Positions 1 through 8,383 of a stretch of DNA of 64,000 nt are shown piece after piece. Position numbers and translations under genes: made by a program. The notes beneath the pieces were generated by a model, which had not been told where the DNA came from, did no database searches, and saw only the letters and a list, made by a program, of their open reading frames with translations. Source of the stretch: Pseudomonas sp. ICMP 561 (lineage in GTDB: Bacteria > Pseudomonadota > Gammaproteobacteria > Pseudomonadales > Pseudomonadaceae); assembly GCF_002699985.1 (NCBI RefSeq), contig NZ_LKBT01000012.1:62001-126000 (forward strand), written 5' to 3'. The first letter of the stretch is position 1; every line of letters starts with the position of its first letter.

Positions 1-15
1 CTGAGACAAAACATC

Positions 16-318
16 ATGAGCCATCCCGTCGTTCGTATTTCCCCGATCGCCACCCAGTTTTCCCGTCGCAACCCGAAAATCCTGCTCTGCGGTTCACATC
101 AGCCCACCTTGCTGCGCTTCCTGGACGGCCGTCCACGTCGCAACGGCGGGCCTCACGCATTCCTGATCCAGTTTGTCGATCCGCAACAATCACTGGCCAG
201 CTTCAAGGATGACCAGTTCGATCTGGCAGTGGTTCAGGCGCCGTCTGCCGAGCGTGTGGAGGAAGTGGTGCGTGACCTGACGCGGATTGCCCGGCAGGGC
301 TTGATTACTCGGTGTTGA
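16..318 (+). CDS. Conserved small hypothetical protein upstream of greB
   Basis: This 100-residue protein is not recognised. It is rich in basic residues in its first half, has no signal peptide, membrane helix or metal motif, and ends in an Arg-Cys. The second half (about residues 55-95) is acidic/amphipathic and could form two helices. Only 15 bases precede the chosen ATG. They contain no in-frame stop and no clear ribosome site, so the true start could lie outside the window. The frame has normal Pseudomonas codon use with G/C at third positions, which favours a real gene. It points towards greB on the opposite strand, with a REP pair between the two 3' ends. Function is unknown. Confidence 0.6.
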   Translation: MSHPVVRISPIATQFSRRNPKILLCGSHQPTLLRFLDGRPRRNGGPHAFLIQFVDPQQSLASFKDDQFDLAVVQAPSAERVEEVVRDLTRIARQGLITRC

Positions 319-426
319 GGGCTTCTAGCCCAAGGGAATGTCCGATCTCCTGGCGCTCATAAAAAACACTGCATACACATGCTGGAATGCCATTTATGTG
401 GGAGATTCTATGATGGCCTGCAATCT

Positions 427-519
427 CGTAGGACCGGCTTTAGCCGGGAGAGCGGTATTTCTGGCGAAGACGGTTCGGTGAATGTTCCGACGTCCTCCCG
501 GCTGAAGCCGGTCCTACGG
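427..519. repeat. REP pair (REPIN), copy 1 of the GTAGGACCGGC family
   Basis: Two inverted REP palindromes (CGTAGGACCGGCTTTAGCC at 427 and its complement, with one T-to-C change, ending at 519) flank a spacer of about 45 bases. Each half is also a hairpin by itself. The outer left flank (from about 398, TGTGGGAGATTCTATG then GGCCTGCAATCT) recurs beside the copies at 13755 and 43529. It lies between the convergent 3' ends of the first gene and greB. Confidence 0.85.
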
Positions 520-567
520 ATTCAACCTGCTCCCACAGGGCCGGCCGACCTTACACATGCAGCGGTG

Positions 568-1065
568 TCAGAGGTAATCAATCGCCACGATATAGCAGAG
601 CTGTTCGCCGGTGGGGGTGTGAACTTTCACTTCGGCATCCAGCGCTTTGCCGATCAGGGCACGGGCCAATGGCGAGTCGATGCTGATCAGGTTCAGCTTC
701 AGGTCCAGTTCGTCAGGGCCGACGATCCGGTAGCGTGACTCTTTGCCGTCTTCGTCCTCAATGGTCACCCAGGCGCCGAAGTAGACCTTGTTGACGTCGC
801 TGGGGTGTGCGGCGACGACTTTCAGACTTTCCAGCCTTTTGGTAAGAAAGCGCACGCGACTGTCGATTTCACGCAGCATCTTTTTACCGTAGGTGTATTC
901 GGCGTTCTCTGAACGATCCCCCTGGGCCGCTGCTTCGCTCACCGACTGCGTCACTTGCGGGCGGCGGACGTGCCAAAGCTCATGGAGTTCGGCTCGCATC
1001 CGCGCTTCACCCTCAGGGGTGATCAGCGCGGTGCCAGCGGTGCGGGGAGGGCGGTAGCGGCTCAT
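568..1065 (-). CDS. greB: Transcription elongation factor GreB
   Basis: GreB enters the secondary channel of RNA polymerase and stimulates cleavage of backtracked transcripts. The 165-residue product has the usual GreA/GreB layout. The N-terminal coiled coil (about residues 12-85) carries the acidic tip sequence in GDRSENAEYTYGKK, and the C-terminal globular FKBP-like domain follows (about 90-165, containing DSPLARALIGK). GreB rather than GreA is indicated by the basic N-terminal extension (MSRYRPPRTAGTALIT) and by the YTYGKKMLREIDSRVRFL segment. Length fits the family. The gene lies 36 bases downstream of the ABC permease on the same strand and could be cotranscribed with it. Confidence 0.95.
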   Translation of the reverse strand: MSRYRPPRTAGTALITPEGEARMRAELHELWHVRRPQVTQSVSEAAAQGDRSENAEYTYGKKMLREIDSRVRFLTKRLESLKVVAAHPSDVNKVYFGAWVTIEDEDGKESRYRIVGPDELDLKLNLISIDSPLARALIGKALDAEVKVHTPTGEQLCYIVAIDYL

Positions 1066-1101
1066 GGATTGTCGTTATAGGGAACAAGGGCGCGAAGTCT
1101 A

Positions 1102-3609
1102 TCAGCCATCGCGCAGTACCGTCAGCGGGCTCACATTCAACGCCCGACGAGTACCGAATACCCCTGCGCCACCCACCAGCAAAGCGCCGATTACAGGCAA
1201 CAGCAGCAGCCAGGCATGAGGCGCCCAGTCAAGGTTGAAGGCGTAGCGGTACAAGGCGAACGTCACCAGCTCGCAACCCAGTGCAGCCAGCAGGCCGCTC
1301 ACGGCCCCCAGCAGGCCGAACTCGATGCGTCGCGCCTTGACCAGTAATGCCCGCTCTGCACCTAGAGCCCTCACAAGCGCGCCTTGGCGAATACGCTCAT
1401 CCAGAGTCGCTTGGAGACCGGAAAACAGCACGGCAATACCCGCCGCCAGGACGAACAGCAGCACGAACTGCACGGCCAGCGTGACCTGATCCAGAATGCT
1501 GCGCACCTGCTCCAGTAGTGCCTCAACGCCCAGAATGCTGATGGCCGGGAAGGTGCGCGACAGCTCGACGATCTGCTTATCGTTGCCCGCAGGCAGATAG
1601 AAGCTGGTCATGTAGGTGGTGGGCAGATCCTGCAGAGTGCCGGGCTGGAAGATGATGAAGAAGTTTGGCTGGAAGGTGTCCCAGTTAACGTCCCGCAGGC
1701 TGGTGACCACTGCATCACGACTCATCCCGCCGATCATGAAGTTCAGACGGTCACCCAGTTTGATCTGCAGGCTGTCAGCCAGCTTGGCTTCTACCGACAC
1801 CCCGGGAGTTGCACTGGTTTCGCCGTTGGCTGGCCACCAGTTGCCTGCGGTCAAGGTGTTGCCTTCCGGCATGTTTGCCGACCAGGTCAGGTTCAGGTCG
1901 CGGCGTGTAGCGTTTTCCCCGCGTGAGTCCTTGGTCACGAAGTCGCTCACCGGCTTATCGTTGATGTTTACCAGGCGACCAGGCACCACGGGATAGAGCG
2001 GGGCCGCGTGAGGCGACAGTTTGCTGATCTGCTGGCTGAAGGCGTCTTTCTGATCCGGCAGCACGTTGAGCACGAAGTAGTTCGGCGCGTCTTTGGGCAA
2101 CTGGTTTTGCCAGGTGTCCAGCAGTTCGCCACGTAGCAACGCGATCAGCCCCATGGACAACAGAATCAAGCCAAACGCCAGCGATTGCCCGGCAGCAGCC
2201 ATGGGATATCGCAGCAGTTGACCCAGGCCCAGGCGCCACGGCAGGGATGCGCGGGCCAACAAGCGACGCAGGCTTTTCAGCGCCAGCAACAGCAAGCCGC
2301 CAAGCACCACTGCAGCAATCACACCACCGCCGAGCAAGGCAAAAGTCAGTACCAGATCCAGGCTCAACCGCCACATGATCAAACCTAGAGCAAGCAGGGC
2401 GGCGCCGTACACCAGCCATGAGCTGGCCGGGATTGGCAGCATGTCTCGGCGCAGTACACGAAGCGGTGGTACTCGCCCCAAGGCTGCAAGCGGTGGCAGG
2501 GCAAACCCGGCCAGCGCAACCAGCCCGGTGCCGATACCTGCGAGAGCAGGCATCACGCCACCGGGAGGTACGGTGGCGGGCAGCAGGTTATGCAGCAGAG
2601 CGAACAGCGCCAGTTGCGCCAGCCAGCCCAGCAATGCGCCGCTCAATGCGGCAAGCAGGCCGAGCATGGCCAGTTGCAGGCTGAACAGCACAAGCGCTTC
2701 ATTCCGGGAGAGGCCAAGGCAGCGCATCAGTGCGCTGGCGTCGAATCGGCGCACGGCAAAGCGTGCAGCGGATAATGCAACGGCTACACCGGCAAGCAGC
2801 ACCGCAACCAGACTGGCCATATTCAGATATCGTTCGGCCTTGCCCAGCGCGCCACCAATCTGTTGACTGCCGTCGCGGGCGTCCTTGATTTCCTGATGCG
2901 GCTCCATGCCCGGTTCGATGGCCTTGCGATAGGCGGCCAACGCTTCAGGCGGGCCGGTCCACATGTCCCGATAGCTGACGCGGCTACCCGGCTGGACAAC
3001 GCCGGTGGCTTGCAGATCGGCCATGTTGATCATGACGCGAGGCGTCAGACTGTAAAAGTTACCGGCGCGATCAGGCTCATACGTCAGAACCCGGGTCAGC
3101 TTGAGTGTTTTGGAGCCGACGTCGATGTCGTCACCCACTTTGAGGTCCACTGCCGGTAACAATCGCGACTCAGCCCAGGCTTCACCGGGTTTCGGACCGC
3201 GGCTGACTTCTTCAGGCTGATACAGGTCGGCAGCGCTTTTCAGTTCACCGCGTAGCGGGTAAACGCCGTCGACGGCTTTAATGCTCGAAAGCTGAATCCC
3301 GGCATCGGTGGCGATGACCGTGGAAAACACGACGATTTGTGCATGCTTGAGCTTGAGTGCTTCGCCCGCCTGAATTTGCTCAGGCCTGGCCGGGCTTGAA
3401 CCTTCTACGACCAGATCAGCACCAAGAAACTCGGTGGCGCGCAACAGCATCGCGCCGTTAAGGCGGGCACCGAAATAACCGATGGCGGTGCTGGCGGCTA
3501 CGGCGACCAGCAAGGCAAAGAACAGGACTCGCAGTTCACCGGCGCGCGCATCGCGCAGCAGTTGGCGAGTGGCGAGGGTGAGCAGGCGCGAAAACGGCAG
3601 GCGTACCAT
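1102..3609 (-). CDS. ABC transporter permease, FtsX/MacB-type (YbbP-like)
   Basis: This 835-residue inner-membrane permease belongs to the YbbP family of double FtsX-domain proteins. An N-terminal helix (about residues 25-50) precedes a large periplasmic domain. Two FtsX-like four-helix blocks follow (about 265-480 and 710-830), with another periplasmic region between them. It should pair with the adjacent ATPase. In E. coli the equivalent pair YbbA-YbbP neighbours tesA, as here. The ATG at 3609 overlaps the ATPase stop (TGATG), so translation is coupled. I therefore prefer it to an upstream TTG. The family is thought to export or extract lipophilic envelope substrates, but the substrate cannot be inferred from sequence. 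Confidence 0.9.
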   Translation of the reverse strand: MVRLPFSRLLTLATRQLLRDARAGELRVLFFALLVAVAASTAIGYFGARLNGAMLLRATEFLGADLVVEGSSPARPEQIQAGEALKLKHAQIVVFSTVIATDAGIQLSSIKAVDGVYPLRGELKSAADLYQPEEVSRGPKPGEAWAESRLLPAVDLKVGDDIDVGSKTLKLTRVLTYEPDRAGNFYSLTPRVMINMADLQATGVVQPGSRVSYRDMWTGPPEALAAYRKAIEPGMEPHQEIKDARDGSQQIGGALGKAERYLNMASLVAVLLAGVAVALSAARFAVRRFDASALMRCLGLSRNEALVLFSLQLAMLGLLAALSGALLGWLAQLALFALLHNLLPATVPPGGVMPALAGIGTGLVALAGFALPPLAALGRVPPLRVLRRDMLPIPASSWLVYGAALLALGLIMWRLSLDLVLTFALLGGGVIAAVVLGGLLLLALKSLRRLLARASLPWRLGLGQLLRYPMAAAGQSLAFGLILLSMGLIALLRGELLDTWQNQLPKDAPNYFVLNVLPDQKDAFSQQISKLSPHAAPLYPVVPGRLVNINDKPVSDFVTKDSRGENATRRDLNLTWSANMPEGNTLTAGNWWPANGETSATPGVSVEAKLADSLQIKLGDRLNFMIGGMSRDAVVTSLRDVNWDTFQPNFFIIFQPGTLQDLPTTYMTSFYLPAGNDKQIVELSRTFPAISILGVEALLEQVRSILDQVTLAVQFVLLFVLAAGIAVLFSGLQATLDERIRQGALVRALGAERALLVKARRIEFGLLGAVSGLLAALGCELVTFALYRYAFNLDWAPHAWLLLLPVIGALLVGGAGVFGTRRALNVSPLTVLRDG

Positions 3610-4292
3610 CAAGGCTCCAACGGGGCGACCAGACGGCCACCTTCAAGACGGATCAAGCGTCGGCAACGATGGGCCAGACGTTCGTCGTGGGTGACCAGTA
3701 CCAGCGTGGTACCGCGTTCCTTGTTCAAATCGAACAGCAGGTCGCTGATGCGCTCACCGGTCTGGCTGTCCAGGTTGCCTGTGGGCTCGTCGGCAAACAG
3801 CACGGACGGATCTGCCGCGAATGCGCGTGCAATGGCAACCCGTTGTTGCTCACCTCCCGACAGTTGCCGTGGCGTGTGGGTCAGGCGTTTGCCCAGCCCG
3901 ACTCGCTCAAGCAGAACTCTGGCCTGCTCGCGCGCATCCTTGCGACCTTCCAGCTCCATGGGCAGCATGACGTTTTCCAGTGCATTGAGGCTGTCGAGCA
4001 ACTGGAATGACTGGAATACAAAACCCACATGTTCGGCGCGAACCCGGGCGCGCTGGTCTTCGTCCAGCTCACTCAGGTTGCGGCCTGCAAGGATCACTGC
4101 TCCAGAGCTGGGCAGATCGAGGCCGGCCAGCAGGCCGAGCAGCGTCGACTTACCAGAACCTGACGCGCCAACGATGGCCAGACTGTCGCCCTTGTTTAGT
4201 TCCAGAGAGAGTTCGTGCAGGATGGTCAGGTCACCTTCGGTGCTGGGGACCACTTTGTTGAGGCTCAGAGCACTGAGAATACTTTCACTCAT
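3609..4292 (-). CDS. ABC transporter ATP-binding protein (YbbA-like)
   Basis: This is a 227-residue ATPase of the LolD/MacB class. Visible motifs are Walker A GASGSGKST (about residues 42-50), the signature LSGGEQQRVA, Walker B with VLFADEPTG and the switch histidine in LVTHDERLA. It energises the permease encoded immediately downstream with overlapping stop and start codons. The ATG at 4292 begins MSESILSALSL, matching the usual family start. A much longer upstream open frame is an antisense shadow of tesA. Only 10 bases separate this start from that of the divergent tesA, so each gene's promoter must lie partly inside the other coding region. Confidence 0.95.
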   Translation of the reverse strand: MSESILSALSLNKVVPSTEGDLTILHELSLELNKGDSLAIVGASGSGKSTLLGLLAGLDLPSSGAVILAGRNLSELDEDQRARVRAEHVGFVFQSFQLLDSLNALENVMLPMELEGRKDAREQARVLLERVGLGKRLTHTPRQLSGGEQQRVAIARAFAADPSVLFADEPTGNLDSQTGERISDLLFDLNKERGTTLVLVTHDERLAHRCRRLIRLEGGRLVAPLEP

Positions 4293-4302
4293 GGAGAGTC
4301 CG

Positions 4303-4908
4303 ATGCGTGCGTGGTTTTTAAGTGCTGGCCTGGTTTTGCTGTTGCTGTCACAAGCCGCAGCGGCGGGCACAGTATTGATCGTTGGGGATAGTATCAGCGC
4401 GGCTTTCGGCCTGGATACCCGCATTGGCTGGGTTGCCTTGCTTGAGCAGCGCATGAAGCAGGAGGGTTTCACCGATAAAGTGATCAACGCCTCTATCAGC
4501 GGCGATACCAGTGCCGGAGGTCGAGCGCGGCTGCCTGCGCTGCTTGCAGAGCATAAGCCGGAACTGGTGATCCTCGAGCTGGGGGGCAATGACGGCTTGC
4601 GGGGTCAGCAGCCAACTCAATTGCAACAAAACCTTGCATCGATGATCGATAGCTCGCGGGACGCTGGCGCCAAGGTGCTTTTGCTGGGCATGCAGATCCC
4701 GCCGAACTACGGGCCGCGCTATACCAACGCGTTCAAAGAGGTCTACACCAATCTGGCCGCAGAGAAAAAAGTGCCGTTGGTGCCATTCTTTCTTGAGGGC
4801 GTGGGCGGTGTTCCCGAACTGATGCAGGCGGATGGCTTGCATCCGGCGGCCAATGCTCAGCAAAAGTTGCTGGAAAATGTCTGGCCGACGCTAAAACCGC
4901 TGCTTTGA
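4303..4908 (+). CDS. tesA: Multifunctional acyl-CoA thioesterase I/protease I/lysophospholipase L1 (SGNH hydrolase)
   Basis: TesA is a periplasmic SGNH/GDSL hydrolase that cleaves acyl-CoA thioesters, lysophospholipids and other esters. The 201-residue precursor starts with a signal peptide (about residues 1-20, AQAAAAG region at the cleavage site). Block I GDSIS with the nucleophilic Ser follows, then block III GGNDG and the C-terminal Asp-x-x-His in DGLHP. The start was taken at 4303 because GGAGAG lies 5 bases upstream and the signal peptide begins there. The gene is divergent from the YbbA-like ATPase with a 10-bp gap, the same partnership known in enterobacteria and P. aeruginosa. Confidence 0.93.
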   Translation: MRAWFLSAGLVLLLLSQAAAAGTVLIVGDSISAAFGLDTRIGWVALLEQRMKQEGFTDKVINASISGDTSAGGRARLPALLAEHKPELVILELGGNDGLRGQQPTQLQQNLASMIDSSRDAGAKVLLLGMQIPPNYGPRYTNAFKEVYTNLAAEKKVPLVPFFLEGVGGVPELMQADGLHPAANAQQKLLENVWPTLKPLL

Positions 4909-4964
4909 GGCTTTTCTAGCCGGGGGCTTTCGGCTAAGGTGGCGCCCCCAATCTGGAGCCCTCC

Positions 4965-5258
4965 ATGCCACGTCCCGCCTGGTCCCTGTATGCCTATCAA
5001 ATGATCGAGCCCGATGAGCAGCTCGATCTGTTCGCGTGCCAGGAAGTCAAAGTGCATCTGGTGGCCCGTCAGTTGGAGCTTGGCGGGACTGTCGACCGCA
5101 CACTGTGTGGCACCTTGTTGCCCGCACAGCCGCGTTGGTCGGTGGTGGCGAGAGAGGTTTTTCGTGACGAGCGGTTGTGCTCGTTGTGCCGCGCTATCGT
5201 CGAAGCACAGAAGAGCGGCAATCGGCCGATCTGGCCTGAATTACGCTTCATGGAGTAA
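4965..5258 (+). CDS. Small conserved hypothetical protein with CxxC motif
   Basis: This 97-residue cytoplasmic protein is not assigned to a named family. It contains four cysteines: one in LFACQE (about residue 24), one in TLCGTLL (about 48) and a Cys-x-x-Cys in ERLCSLCRAI (about 72-75). The spacing suggests metal binding, probably zinc, but this is inference. The ATG follows GGAGCCCTCC at a normal distance. It sits between tesA and the L,D-transpeptidase on the same strand. An equivalent small gene occupies this place in other pseudomonads, which supports it as a real gene. The preceding gap (4917-4937) has a weak hairpin that may end tesA transcripts. Confidence 0.75.
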   Translation: MPRPAWSLYAYQMIEPDEQLDLFACQEVKVHLVARQLELGGTVDRTLCGTLLPAQPRWSVVAREVFRDERLCSLCRAIVEAQKSGNRPIWPELRFME

Positions 5259-5340
5259 ATTGCCGGTTGACTCCCGGTCCGTCAGGTCTGGGTGTACAAT
5301 TCGCCACTTACTACCCGCCGTATTGCCCAAGGATTCCCGG

Positions 5341-6309
5341 ATGTTGTCGCGCATTCCAGCCGTTACCCGCTGCCTGTCGCTTGCTGCACTGTGTGCGGCG
5401 GGCTCTGTTTCCGCTTTGGAATTCCCTCTGCCGCCACCGGGTGAAGATATCGTTGGCCAGGTGCAGACCGTTACGGCCCGGTACGAAGATACCTTTGCCG
5501 ACCTGGGCACGAAGTACGATCTGGGTTATCTGGAAATGATCGCCGCCAACCCGGGTGTTGACCCGTGGTTGCCGGGCGCTGGTACTCAGATCGTCTTGCC
5601 GACCCGTTTCATACTGCCAGCCGGTCCGCGCGAAGGTATCGTGATCAACCTGTCCGAGTACCGGATGTATTACTACCCGAAAGGGCAGAACGTGGTTCAC
5701 ACCTATCCGCTGGGTATCGGCCGGGAAGGGTGGGGCTCGCCAATTGGTGTCACCAAGGTGATCGCCAAGACGCCAAATCCGACGTGGACTCCGCCTGCGT
5801 CGATCCGTGCCGAGCACGCTGCTGATGGTGATCCACTGCCAAGCGTGGTGCCTGCCGGTCCGGATAATCCTCTGGGTCCGTTCAAGTTTGGCCTGGGGAT
5901 GTCCGGTTACCTGATTCACGGTTCTAACAAGAAGTTTGGTATCGGTATGCGCACCAGTCACGGTTGCTTCCGTATGTATAACAACAACGTGCTGGAGTTG
6001 GCCGATATGGCTCCGGTGGGTACTACGGTGCGTATCATTGCCGAGCCGTACAAGTTCGGTTTGAGCGGCGGCAAGGTTTATCTGGAGGCGCATACGCCGG
6101 TGGATGACAACGGCAATCCTTCGGTGGTCGATAAGCACACTGCGGTGATCAATGCGTTGCTAAAGCGCGAAGACCTGGCTAATAACCTGCGCATGAATTG
6201 GGATCTGGTGCGTGATGTGGTTGCGGCTGAGGATGGTATGCCGGTCGAAATCGCGGTGCCGGGTGCAGCGGTGGCTGCTAGTGTTCAGGATTCGGTTCCG
6301 TTGCAGTGA
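5341..6309 (+). CDS. Periplasmic L,D-transpeptidase (ErfK/YbiS/YcfS/YnhG family)
   Basis: The 322-residue precursor has a signal peptide (residues 1 to about 25, ending VSALE). A LysM-like segment follows (about 40-88, containing LGYLEMIAANPGVDPWLPG and ending in a proline-rich VLPT). The YkuD catalytic domain spans about 95-230. The active-site motif HGSNKKFGIGMRTSHGCFRM contains the conserved His, Ser-His-Gly-Cys and Arg. Such enzymes form 3-3 peptidoglycan cross-links or attach Braun-type lipoproteins to peptidoglycan. The neighbouring gene encodes OprI, the Pseudomonas murein lipoprotein, so OprI attachment is an attractive but unproven role. ATG 5341 is preferred over a long upstream open frame because it gives the signal peptide. 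Confidence 0.93.
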   Translation: MLSRIPAVTRCLSLAALCAAGSVSALEFPLPPPGEDIVGQVQTVTARYEDTFADLGTKYDLGYLEMIAANPGVDPWLPGAGTQIVLPTRFILPAGPREGIVINLSEYRMYYYPKGQNVVHTYPLGIGREGWGSPIGVTKVIAKTPNPTWTPPASIRAEHAADGDPLPSVVPAGPDNPLGPFKFGLGMSGYLIHGSNKKFGIGMRTSHGCFRMYNNNVLELADMAPVGTTVRIIAEPYKFGLSGGKVYLEAHTPVDDNGNPSVVDKHTAVINALLKREDLANNLRMNWDLVRDVVAAEDGMPVEIAVPGAAVAASVQDSVPLQ

Positions 6310-6320
6310 TGCTTCTGTGT

Positions 6321-7080
6321 ATATATCCGTTTTCGCGGTAACGACTGATAATGGTTGCGCTTTTACAGCGCCTCACTTTTGAAAGGAGCGCAAAAGTAAG
6401 CAAAACGCTCTTGCCCCACCACTTGGCCCCTCGCTGTCGCTCGGTGTTCCCGTAATCCGACATTGCTGCGTGGGGCCGCCGCCACCGGCCATCCATGGCC
6501 TGAGGCGGCTAAACCGGCATCCCTGCCGGTTTGCCCCACGCAGCAATATCGAATTCCGGCCGGCGTGGTTTGACGGGGCGCCCAAGATCAAAATCAAAAG
6601 CAGATCAAAAGCAGAACGAAAACGGCGATAGTGCCTCGGACCGGTAGGAGCGAACTTGTTCGCGAGACGTCAGCAAAGCCAACAAAGGTCTCGTCTGACA
6701 CACCGCATCGCAGCCTTCGGCAGCTCCTACAGAATGTCGGCAAACCCAAGAAAACAGGTCGGCTGTCAGGCCGCCGCGCTTTTGATTTTGATCTCAGGCG
6801 CCCCGTTAAACCACGCTGGCCGAACGCAGATCCTGAAGCGTGGGGCGCCCTTGAGTTGAAGAGGGGCAGGACGCCGGGTTAGCCGCATTGGGCCATGGAT
6901 GGCCCGTTGCGGCGGCCCACGGTTCAGGATCTGCGGGCGGGGACACCGAGCGACAGCGAGGTGCCAAGTGGTGGGGCAAGAGCGTTTTGCTTACTTTTGT
7001 CTGGGCCGGCTTCCGGATGTTCAAAAGTGAGGCGCTGTAAAAGCGCAACCAATATCAGCCGTTACCTAATAACGGATATG
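6321..7080. mobile_element. Large non-coding palindromic element, copy A
   Basis: This 760-bp stretch has no convincing gene. Its ends are inverted copies of each other: ATATCCGTT, then GGTAACG, then TGGTTGCGCTTTTACAGCGC, CTCACTTTTGA, AAAGTAAGCAAAACGCTCTT and GCCCCACCACTTGGC read inward from both sides. Inside each arm is a further nested palindrome. The left one is built around GCTGCGTGGGGC and CCGGCATCCCTGCCGG (about 6465-6545). The right one is built around GATCCTGAA/CCGTGGGCC and GGCAGGACGCCGGG (about 6826-6942). The centre (6640-6735) holds REP-like TAGGAGCGAACTTGTTCG and GCCTTCGGCAGCTCC. The reverse complement closely matches 45768-46485. No transposase is visible, so it resembles a non-autonomous, MITE-like dispersed repeat. 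Confidence 0.75.
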
Positions 7081-7126
7081 CTCACACAATCCACCAACCA
7101 CAAACCACAATCAAAAAACAGCCAAT

Positions 7127-7162
7127 AAAAAAGCCGACCCGGATAACCAGATCGGCTTTTTT
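7127..7162 (-). terminator. Intrinsic terminator of oprI
   Basis: On the minus strand a short GC stem (AAAAAAGCCGA paired with TCGGCTTTTTT) encloses about 14 bases and ends in a T run. It lies about 25 bases beyond the oprI stop codon. Confidence 0.85.
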
Positions 7163-7186
7163 GCAACAACAATCCCGAAGGGATTA

Positions 7187-7438
7187 TTACTTGCGGCTAG
7201 CCTTGTCCAACATACGCAGAGCGCGCTCGTTGGCTTCGTCAGCAGTTTGCTGAGCTTTCTGAGCAGCAGCCAGAGCTTCGTCAGCTTTGCGATAAGCTTC
7301 GTCAGCGCGAGCTTGCGAACGAGCAGCTGCGTCTTCGGTAGCGGTCAGGCGAGCTTCGGTTTCTTTGGATACGCTGCTGCAACCGGTAGCCAGAACTGCT
7401 GCCAGAGCCAGAGCAGAGAATTTCAGAGCGTTGTTCAT
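7187..7438 (-). CDS. oprI: Major outer membrane lipoprotein OprI
   Basis: OprI is the abundant small murein lipoprotein of Pseudomonas, anchored in the outer membrane and partly linked to peptidoglycan. The 83-residue precursor has a signal peptide ending in a lipobox (LATG before Cys, about residue 20). A long alanine-rich heptad coiled coil follows (about 25-75). It ends LDKASRK, with the terminal Lys used for peptidoglycan attachment in the family. Start 7438 is fixed by AAGGGG eight bases upstream, so an upstream in-frame ATG five codons earlier is not used. A strong terminator follows. The flanking L,D-transpeptidase is a plausible partner enzyme. Confidence 0.97.
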   Translation of the reverse strand: MNNALKFSALALAAVLATGCSSVSKETEARLTATEDAAARSQARADEAYRKADEALAAAQKAQQTADEANERALRMLDKASRK

Positions 7439-7505
7439 TGTGTTCCCCTTCAAGGAATTTTTTCAAATTAGTCATCTCTCGAAAATGAGAAAATGACCGG
7501 CGTAC

Positions 7506-7533
7506 ATAGTACCCACTGTTTGTAGTAAGTAAA
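7506..7533 (-). promoter_or_regulatory. Candidate sigma-70 promoter of oprI
   Basis: Read on the minus strand, TTTACT, 16 bases, TACTAT lie about 70-95 bases upstream of the oprI start. Placement and spacing are good for a strong vegetative promoter, but the -35 is imperfect. Confidence 0.4.
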
Positions 7534-8005
7534 CTGACGAAGCGCAAGAAGCCCGAGATTTTCTCTGCTTTGAAAGTGTTCCGCCTTACTTCTCATGTGT
7601 TTTGTATAAAAAATATCCAGCCGCCGCACGCTTACACCTTACCCATATGCCCAAGGGCTTCAGAGTCGCAGACCTGCACTCTTCAGGACCCTAGATATAT
7701 GAGGAACATGTATCTGTTTAGCTCACGTCGAGGTGACTTTCAATTCACCCCGGCGTCTCAATCGACAAGCTCCGGCAATGTTCAGTTCAACGCTTTGCTC
7801 AATCAGATATCCGGTCGCGGATTTTTGCGGTCGATTCGCTTGAGCATATTCCCCAATGACGCCTACTATTTGCAGGTGCTCTTTTGTTGGGATCAGCAAA
7901 GCTCTTCTCGGTGTCCAAAACAGGCACGGGGTGGCGTAGATGTTCCTTCGCCGGAAAAACATCGGTAAGGTAGGGGTCAAATTCCAAGACCCGCGAGGAG
8001 TAGTG
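7534..8005. other. Intergenic region without a recognised gene
   Basis: Between the oprI promoter and the acetyltransferase start there are short open frames on both strands (for example 7723-8025 minus). None has a ribosome site, family resemblance or coding bias. The acetyltransferase promoter should be at its right end. Nothing else was seen. Confidence 0.5.
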
Positions 8006-8287
8006 ATGAGCGAGGCGCTGTCCATCCACCATGATGAGACCGGTCACCAGTTTGAAATCAACATCGACGGTCACCGTGCCTACCTGACCTATATGGACCT
8101 GGGTAAGCAGACTCTGGATATCTATCGGACCTTCGTCCCCAATGCCCTACGTGGTCGAGGCATTGCTGCTGCACTGACCGAACAGGCGCTCGATTACGCC
8201 GACAGCATCGGATATACGGTCATCCCGTCATGCTCTTATGTAGAGCGCTACATGGAGCGCAATCAACGTCAGGCGGCAAAGATCTGA
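8006..8287 (+). CDS. GNAT-type N-acetyltransferase (YjdJ/GCN5-related, short form)
   Basis: This 93-residue single-domain protein is of the short GNAT class (Gcn5-related, YidJ/YjdJ-like). The acetyl-CoA binding loop is the recognisable part: the sequence FVPNALRGRGIAAALTEQAL (about residues 45-65) holds the R/Q-x-x-G-x-G/A signature. IPSCSYVERYM near the C-terminus is also typical of this subfamily. The preceding beta strands contain RAYLTYMDLG. The start at 8006 is supported by GCGAGGAG at about 6 bases. Substrates of this class are mostly unknown. It lies between oprI and the DAHP synthase gene and shares a bidirectional terminator with the latter. Confidence 0.88.
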   Translation: MSEALSIHHDETGHQFEINIDGHRAYLTYMDLGKQTLDIYRTFVPNALRGRGIAAALTEQALDYADSIGYTVIPSCSYVERYMERNQRQAAKI

Positions 8288-8340
8288 GTCAGGGTTCAGT
8301 CGGTATTCCCGACAGTTGTTGTAACCCGATAGCACCAGGA

Positions 8341-8368
8341 AAAACGCCGAGCATATGCTCGGCGTTTT
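8341..8368. terminator. Bidirectional intrinsic terminator
   Basis: A perfect palindrome, AAAACGCCGAGCAT joined to ATGCTCGGCGTTTT, has A and T runs at the two ends. It can stop the acetyltransferase transcript on the plus strand and the DAHP synthase transcript on the minus strand. Confidence 0.9.
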
Positions 8369-8383
8369 CGTTTCTGCTGCTTG

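Noticed and set aside
3562..4302. Long open frame extending upstream of tesA
   Set aside because: It is antisense to the ABC ATPase. The signal peptide and ribosome site place the tesA start at 4303.
6373..7128. Small open frames within palindromic element A (and the matching ones in element B, 45856-46520)
   Set aside because: They are symmetric by-products of the inverted repeats. The same peptides appear on both strands, which fits structure rather than coding.
7570..8025. Short open frames on both strands between oprI and the acetyltransferase
   Set aside because: There is no ribosome site, no recognised motif and no codon bias, and the frames overlap each other.
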